From contig DVOR01000078.1 of NCBI GenBank assembly GCA_018713405.1, positions 1 through 11,364 of the forward strand: 11,364 bases of DNA, read 5' to 3'. The stretch is from Candidatus Spyradenecus faecavium (GTDB lineage: Bacteria; Verrucomicrobiota; Kiritimatiellia; RFP12; DVOR01). Under the pieces are notes generated by a model. The model searched no databases and was not told the origin of the DNA. It worked only from the letters and a program-made list of their open reading frames with translations. Made by a program: the position numbers and the translations under genes. How positions within the stretch are numbered: the first letter of the stretch is position 1; each line of letters opens with the position of its first letter. Below are positions 7,088-11,364 of the stretch, piece by piece.

Positions 7088-7104
7088 AGTATAGCAAATC
7101 CGCC
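7088..7104 (-). promoter_or_regulatory. pyrC promoter, extended -10 type
   Basis: The minus-strand element is GGCGGATTTGCTATACT, with TGC-TATACT as the extended -10. It differs by one base from the marC element on the opposite strand. The -10 ends 9 bases before the pyrC ATG, so transcription should begin about 2-4 bases before the start codon. Confidence 0.72.
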
Positions 7105-7173
7105 CCACCCTCCCAGCGGATGGCGGACAGGAGAGATTGGGCGGGTTGCCGCGCGAGGCGGACGAACGCGCGC

Positions 7174-7190
7174 GGCGGATTTGGTATACT
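7174..7190 (+). promoter_or_regulatory. marC operon promoter, extended -10 type
   Basis: The element is GGCGGATTTGGTATACT, with TGG-TATACT as the extended -10, and no recognisable -35. The -10 ends 26 bases before the marC ATG, leaving room for the GAGAGGG ribosome site. It forms a 17-bp inverted repeat (one mismatch) with the pyrC promoter. The sequence between the two (7105-7173) is G/C-rich and holds nothing else I recognise. Confidence 0.75.
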
Positions 7191-7216
7191 GGGCGGCATG
7201 ATTGAGAGGGACCGCG

Positions 7217-7897
7217 ATGATTGATGCGTTGGTGTTTGCCTGGGGCAACTTCGTGAAGTTGTTCTTCCTCTTCTGCCCCTTCTTCGTGCTGAATATGTTC
7301 CTTTCCCTGACGGAGGGGGCGAGCAGCGTGCGTAAGCGGAGCGTGGCCGTGCGCGTGACCTTCGTGGCGGTGACGGTGGGGGCGATCTCCTACTTCGCGG
7401 GACAGGGCTTCCTCAAGCTCTTCGGGCTGGACGTGGACGGCTTCCGCATCGGCGCGGGCATCCTGCTGATGATCATGGCGCAGGAGCTCGCGCTGGGGCA
7501 CGAGACGCCCACGGCGCAGTCGCGCCCGCGCAACGTGGACGACATCATCGTGGTGCCGCTGGGCATCCCGATCATCATGGGGCCGGCGTGCGTCTCGCCC
7601 ATCATCATCATCGGCGCGGAGGCCTTCACCGCGGCGACGCAGGGCGGGGCGTGGGATTGGTTCACCTTCCTCTTCGGCTTCGTGGGCTTCATCGGCGCGA
7701 CGGTGGCCCTGGGGGCGTTGCTCTACTTCGCGGAGGCGCTGGAGCGCATCTTCGGGAAGAACGTCATCCGCATCTTCTCGAAGGTCTCGGGCGTCATCCT
7801 GATGGCGATGGCCGCGCAGATGATCGTGACGGGCTTCATGGCCTTCCTGGACAAGTCGACGGTCGGCCAGAAACTCTTGGAAGTCTTGACGCAATGA
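7217..7897 (+). CDS. MarC-family integral membrane protein
   Basis: A 226-residue inner-membrane protein of the MarC (UPF0056) family. The family was once linked to multiple antibiotic resistance; its substrate or role is not established. Family features are FFLFCPFFVLNMFLSLTEG near the N-terminus, GAGILLMIMAQEL, and the conserved VPLGIPIIMGPACVSPIII. About six hydrophobic segments are visible, roughly at residues 8-30, 45-65, 75-92, 113-135, 150-175 and 190-212. The ATG at 7217 has a GAGAGGG ribosome site 6 bases upstream; the frame is also open from a TTG at 7202, but that start would bury the ribosome site. It is the first gene of a four-gene plus-strand operon, and its stop overlaps the next start (ATGA). 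Family assignment is firm, function open. Confidence 0.88.
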   Translation: MIDALVFAWGNFVKLFFLFCPFFVLNMFLSLTEGASSVRKRSVAVRVTFVAVTVGAISYFAGQGFLKLFGLDVDGFRIGAGILLMIMAQELALGHETPTAQSRPRNVDDIIVVPLGIPIIMGPACVSPIIIIGAEAFTAATQGGAWDWFTFLFGFVGFIGATVALGALLYFAEALERIFGKNVIRIFSKVSGVILMAMAAQMIVTGFMAFLDKSTVGQKLLEVLTQ

Positions 7898-9267
7898 ACA
7901 CATGGACCGTGGAGATCGGCGGCGTGGCCTGGACGGTCGCGCCGGGTGAGCGCTGGGTGGTGACGGGGCCGGCCGCCAGCGGCAAGACGTGGGTCTCGGC
8001 GCAGCTGGCGCGACGCTACCCCGACGACGTGGCGCTCGTCACCTTCGGCGGCCAGGCCGCCGCCGCGGGCACCGACTGGGCCGGCGCGCGGTGGTACGCC
8101 AGCGTGGGCTACGATTCACGCACCGTCGCCGAGACGCTGACCTACGAGGCCGTGAACGGCATCAGCCCCTTCGAGGTGCGCGACCCCGAGCCCGAGGCGC
8201 GCGAGGCCTTCGCCAAGGCCTTCGACTGGGCGCGCGAGGCCCTCCTGCTGGACCCGCTCCTGGAGCGGCAGACGCTCCAGCTCTCGAACGGCGAGCAACG
8301 CCGTGTGATGCTCGCGCGCGCCATCCTCCGCCTGACGCCCGCCCTCGCGCTGGACGACCCCTTCGCCGGGCTCGACCCGGCCATGCAGCGCACCCTCCGC
8401 GACGCGCTCGACGCCCTGGCCGCGCAGGGACGCACCCTCGTCGTCACCGTGCGCAACGAGGACGAGATCCCGCCCTGCACGACCCACCGCCTGCGCCTGC
8501 GCGACCGCGCCATTGAATCGCAGGGCCCCTGCCGCCCGCCCAAGGCACGCCCTCGGGAGATGGCCTTCCGCAAGAACCCGCCGTCCCTCGATACGCCCAC
8601 GGCGCTCCGTCTGCGCGACCTGCACTACCAGGTGGACGGGCGCGACCTCTTCGGCGGCCTGGATTGGGAGGTGCACGCGGGCGAACGCTGGCTGATGGTG
8701 GGGCCGAACGGCAGCGGCAAGAGCACCCTCCTCTCCCTCATCCTGGGCGACTCCCCCATGGCCTACGCCTGCGACATCGAGCGCTTCGGCGCGCGCCTCG
8801 GCCCCGGCGTGCCGCTCTGGTCCGTCCGCTCGCGCATGGCGCTGGTCTCCCCGGAGCTGCAGGCCTTCGCCGACCCCGGGCAGACCGTCGAGGCCGCCGT
8901 CTTTTCCGGACTCTTCGACCGCGAGGGCCAGCGCAAGCGCCCCACCCCGGCCCAGCGCAAGACCGCCGCCGCGCTCCTGAACGCCCTGGGGCTCTACGAG
9001 CGGCGCAAGGAGCGCCTCGGCACGCTCTCCGACGGCTTGGCCCGCCTCGCGCTCGTCATCCGTGCCTTGGTCCCCGCACCCGACCTGCTCTTGCTCGACG
9101 AGCTGTGCATGAACCTGGAGGACGCCGAGCGTGACCGCCTGCTGCGCCTGCTCGGGCGGCTCCTCGACGAGACCCCCGCCCTGACGGTCGTCTGCGTGGC
9201 GCACCGCCCCGACCATGTTCCGCCGGGCTTCGACCGCGTCCTGAAACTGGGAGGCCCCCATGCTTGA
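7894..9267 (+). CDS. ModF/PhrA-like protein with two ABC ATPase domains
   Basis: A 457-residue soluble protein with two ABC nucleotide-binding domains and no membrane segment. NBD1 has Walker A GPAASGKT (25-32), signature LSNGEQRR (from 130) and Walker B ALALDDPF, with Asp155 at the catalytic Glu position. It lacks the switch histidine (VVTVRNEDEIP), as E. coli ModF also does by my recall. NBD2 has Walker A GPNGSGKS (270-277), a weak signature LSDGL (from 378), Walker B LLLLDEL (Asp402, Glu403) and switch His437. The layout and segments such as DIERFGARLGPG resemble E. coli ModF. ModF is associated with molybdate genes by location, but its role is unproven. No modA, modB, modC or modE is in this window, so a molybdate role here is doubtful. 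Its ATG overlaps the marC stop by four bases. Confidence 0.82.
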   Translation: MNTWTVEIGGVAWTVAPGERWVVTGPAASGKTWVSAQLARRYPDDVALVTFGGQAAAAGTDWAGARWYASVGYDSRTVAETLTYEAVNGISPFEVRDPEPEAREAFAKAFDWAREALLLDPLLERQTLQLSNGEQRRVMLARAILRLTPALALDDPFAGLDPAMQRTLRDALDALAAQGRTLVVTVRNEDEIPPCTTHRLRLRDRAIESQGPCRPPKARPREMAFRKNPPSLDTPTALRLRDLHYQVDGRDLFGGLDWEVHAGERWLMVGPNGSGKSTLLSLILGDSPMAYACDIERFGARLGPGVPLWSVRSRMALVSPELQAFADPGQTVEAAVFSGLFDREGQRKRPTPAQRKTAAALLNALGLYERRKERLGTLSDGLARLALVIRALVPAPDLLLLDELCMNLEDAERDRLLRLLGRLLDETPALTVVCVAHRPDHVPPGFDRVLKLGGPHA

Positions 9268-10228
9268 CACCCTGAAACGCTACTGCTCCCTCCACGCCAC
9301 CCCCGGCGACGAGGCCGAGGTCTTCGACGCGCTCCTGCGCGACTGGAAGGCCCAGGGCTTGGACACCCGCGCCTTCGGCTCCCTCGCCGTCTGCGCCTGC
9401 CCCGGCGAGCGCAAGAAGAGCGACACCCTCCTGCTCGTGGCCCACGCCGACAGCCCCGGCTTCACCGTCCAGACCGTCCACCCCGACGGCGAGGCCACCG
9501 TCATCCCCCTCGGCGGCATCCGCCGGCGCAACCCCGCCGACCTCGTCCTGAAGACCGCCGACGGCCCCCGCCCCGCGCGCCTGGAGCGCCCCCCCGCGGC
9601 CTCGGCGCGTTGGCTCGGCGAGCTGCCCCTGCGCGTGACCTTCCCGGAGCCCTGCCCCGGCCTGCGCCAGGGCGACCGCCTTTGCTGGGCGCCCGTCTGG
9701 GAGGAGCGGGACGGCCTCCTCGCCACGCCCTTCCTGGACAACCGCGCCGGCTGCGCCCTGGTGGCCGACTGGCACGCGCGCTTCGCGGGCCTCCTGCCCG
9801 GGTTCAACGTCGTCGTCGCGGCCACCGCGATGGAGGAGGTCAACGGTTTCGGCGCGGCCGTCCTCGCGCGTCAGGTCGGCGCCGACGCCGTCATCGTGCT
9901 CGACGCCACCTACGAGAACACCGCCCAGGGCATCGCCTTGGGCCGCGGCCCCGTGGTCACCCTCTCCGACGCCGCCTGCATCCTCTCCCCCACCCTGCGC
10001 GACCGCCTCCTCGCCTGCGGCGTCCCCCTGCAGACGGAGGTCTACAACTTCTCCGGCACCGACGCCCGCGCCTTCCCGCAGAGCGGCGGCGTCATGCCCG
10101 TCATCCCCCTCTTGCTGCCCACGCGCGGCAACCACTCCCCCCGCGAAACCTGCGCCGTGGCCGACCTCGAGGCCTGGCCCACCGCCGTCGCAGCCGTCGC
10201 GCGCACCCTCTTCGAGCCTACGCTATGA
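9260..10228 (+). CDS. M42-family metallo-aminopeptidase
   Basis: A 322-residue cytosolic two-metal peptidase of family M42 (glutamyl/tetrahedral aminopeptidase relatives), expected to remove N-terminal residues from peptides. All active-site positions can be placed: His62 and Asp64 in AHADSPGF, bridging Asp160 in FLDNRAGC, catalytic Glu192 and ligand Glu193 in TAMEEVNGFGA, Asp215 in IVLDAT, and His292 in GNHSPRETCAV. It is slightly shorter than typical members (about 340-360), with a compact middle domain. The ATG at 9260 lies inside the preceding ABC gene (8-base overlap), and its stop overlaps the trmJ start (ATGA), so coupled translation is likely. Codon choice is strongly C-ending, more than in marC. 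The substrate cannot be predicted, and some M42-like proteins are annotated as endoglucanases without good basis. Confidence 0.88.
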   Translation: MLDTLKRYCSLHATPGDEAEVFDALLRDWKAQGLDTRAFGSLAVCACPGERKKSDTLLLVAHADSPGFTVQTVHPDGEATVIPLGGIRRRNPADLVLKTADGPRPARLERPPAASARWLGELPLRVTFPEPCPGLRQGDRLCWAPVWEERDGLLATPFLDNRAGCALVADWHARFAGLLPGFNVVVAATAMEEVNGFGAAVLARQVGADAVIVLDATYENTAQGIALGRGPVVTLSDAACILSPTLRDRLLACGVPLQTEVYNFSGTDARAFPQSGGVMPVIPLLLPTRGNHSPRETCAVADLEAWPTAVAAVARTLFEPTL

Positions 10229-10968
10229 ACCCGTTAGACAACGTCATCGTCGTCCTCGTCGGCACCCTTTATTCCGGAAACGTCGGCAGCGTCTGCCGTG
10301 CCATGGCGAACATGGGCCTGAGCCGCCTGACCCTCGTCGCCCCGCGCATCCTCGACGGCTGGGAGGAGGGCCGCCGCCTGGCCGTCCACGCCACCGACAT
10401 CCTCGACGCCCGCCGTGAGGTCGCGACCCTCGACGAAGCCCTCGCCGACTGCGCGGCCGTCGTCGGCACCACCGCCCGCGGCGGGCTCTACCGCGCCACC
10501 GTCCAGCCGCCCCGCGTCTTGGCGCCGGAGATCCTCCGCCTGGCCGCGCAGGCCCCCGTGGCCATCGTCTTCGGCCGCGAGGACCAGGGCCTGCACAACG
10601 ACGAGATCGCTCGCTGCACCCACCTCATCCGCATCCCCGTCGACCCGCGCTACCAGAGCCTGAACCTCTCGCAGGCCCTCCTGATCGTGGCCTACGAGCT
10701 CTACGCCGCCACCGGCACCTACGTCAGCCCCGTGGAGGAGGCCGTCTCGCTGGCCACCCAGGCCACCAAGCACGCCCTCATGGCCAAGTGGCGCCAGGCG
10801 ATGCTCGACATCGGCTTCATGGACGAGCAGAAGGCCGACCACATGATGCAGGGCTTCCAGCGGATCTTCTCGCGCGGCGTGCGCACCGACCCCGACGCCA
10901 GCATCATGCTCGGCGCGGCCCACCAGATGTCGTGGGCCGGGCGCCGCGCCCGTGGCAATCAATCGTGA
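10225..10968 (+). CDS. trmJ: tRNA 2'-O-methyltransferase, TrmJ type (SPOUT family)
   Basis: A 247-residue SAM-dependent methyltransferase with a trefoil-knot fold. E. coli TrmJ methylates the ribose at position 32 of tRNA anticodon loops, and that activity is inferred here. SPOUT motifs are visible: motif 1 GTLYSGNVGSVCRAMANMGL (13-32), motif 2 AIVFGREDQGLHNDEI and motif 3 SLNLSQALLIVAYEL, as in TrmJ. The C-terminal helical extension (MLDIGFMDEQKADHMM then IFSRG and ILGAAHQM-like sequence) also matches TrmJ and separates it from TrmH/TrmL, which lack it. The ATG at 10225 overlaps the M42 gene stop by four bases; the open frame extends far upstream but only as a shadow. It is last in the operon and overlaps the opposing permease gene by 10 bases. 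The exact target nucleotide could differ. Confidence 0.88.
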   Translation: MNPLDNVIVVLVGTLYSGNVGSVCRAMANMGLSRLTLVAPRILDGWEEGRRLAVHATDILDARREVATLDEALADCAAVVGTTARGGLYRATVQPPRVLAPEILRLAAQAPVAIVFGREDQGLHNDEIARCTHLIRIPVDPRYQSLNLSQALLIVAYELYAATGTYVSPVEEAVSLATQATKHALMAKWRQAMLDIGFMDEQKADHMMQGFQRIFSRGVRTDPDASIMLGAAHQMSWAGRRARGNQS

Positions 10969-11364
10969 TGGGCGTGGCGGCGGTTCCGCCACACGCCGTT
11001 CAGCAACAGCGCGGCCAACGGCGCCAGGAAGAAGAGCCCCGCCGCGTGCGAATGCGCGTGGCCGGGGTCGGTCAGCCCGGGGATTGAGACGAAGTCCCGC
11101 AGGGGAAAGTCGATCGCCAGCCCCGCCGCCACGGCCACCAACGCCACCGCCGCCACGAAGGCCGCGGTCGTCCGCCACCCGAACTCCCGCCCCAGCACCA
11201 GCAGGGCCGCCACGTGCGTGGTCGGCGCGCAGGCCATGAAGACGAAGGCCGCGCCCGGCGAGAGCCCCGCCGCCACAAGCCCCGCCGCCACCGGGATGAT
11301 CGCCAGCGAGCAGGCGTAGGTGGGGATGCCGATGAGCACCGCCAGCAGGTAGGCCACCGGCAGG
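10959..11364 (-). CDS. Permease C-terminal part, PF03773/SO_0444-like efflux transporter (partial)
   Basis: The reading frame is open from the right edge to the stop at 10959 (134 residues seen), so the N-terminal part is missing; the GTG at 11357 is probably an internal valine. Four hydrophobic segments are visible. The sequence GIPTYACSLAIIPVAAGL followed by GLSPGAAFVFMACAPTTH fits the repeated motif of PF03773 permeases (ArsP/SO_0444 types), where a conserved cysteine sits near the membrane. A histidine-containing linker (DPGHAHSHAAG) and tail (RNRRHAHHD) suggest metal binding, in line with the Cu/Zn efflux proposed for SO_0444 relatives. The substrate is inferred only. It converges on trmJ with a 10-base overlap and no terminator between. 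Confidence 0.6.
   Translation of the reverse strand, partial: LPVAYLLAVLIGIPTYACSLAIIPVAAGLVAAGLSPGAAFVFMACAPTTHVAALLVLGREFGWRTTAAFVAAVALVAVAAGLAIDFPLRDFVSIPGLTDPGHAHSHAAGLFFLAPLAALLLNGVWRNRRHAHHD

Noticed and set aside
9589..9595. C7 tract inside the M42 peptidase gene as a phase-variable site
   Set aside because: A run of seven C is not remarkable in C-rich coding sequence, the frame is intact, and the gene is not of a class known for phase variation.

Overview
The window is GC-rich, gene-dense bacterial chromosome with short spacers and overlapping start/stop codons. It carries nine housekeeping or accessory protein genes plus one more that runs off the right edge. No tRNA, rRNA, insertion sequence, phage gene or CRISPR array was seen. 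The high GC, the overlapping genes and the style of the proteins would fit a host-associated or environmental bacterium such as a high-GC member of the Verrucomicrobiota/Kiritimatiellota group. That placement is a weak inference; nothing here is diagnostic.

Layout. (1) Bases 1-3032, minus strand: htpG (Hsp90 chaperone) followed after one base by dnaX (clamp-loader subunit, cut by the left edge). (2) Bases 3033-3369: the only long non-coding stretch. It holds an htpG promoter, a small GC-rich hairpin, a tandem array of four near-palindromes with a ~22-bp period, and a large stem-loop just after hisA. (3) Bases 3370-5738, minus strand: a compact hisC-hisB-hisA operon for three histidine biosynthesis steps. 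(4) Bases 5786-7078, minus strand: pyrC (dihydroorotase), with its own promoter. (5) Bases 7079-7216: a divergent promoter region. (6) Bases 7217-10968, plus strand: a tightly overlapping operon of a MarC-family membrane protein, a ModF-like double ABC ATPase, an M42 aminopeptidase and a TrmJ-like tRNA methyltransferase. (7) Bases 10959-11364, minus strand: the C-terminal part of a PF03773-type permease, overlapping the end of trmJ tail to tail.

The genes do not form one pathway: proteostasis and replication, histidine synthesis, pyrimidine synthesis, and a mixed envelope/peptide/tRNA-modification operon. What links them is promoter architecture. All four transcription units that begin in the window start with a very similar extended -10 element (GG-rich block, then TGnTATAMT). 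The most unusual signals are non-coding: this shared promoter, its mirror-image copies between pyrC and marC, the near-leaderless start of pyrC, and the palindrome array upstream of htpG. I did not find a clear undescribed multi-gene system.
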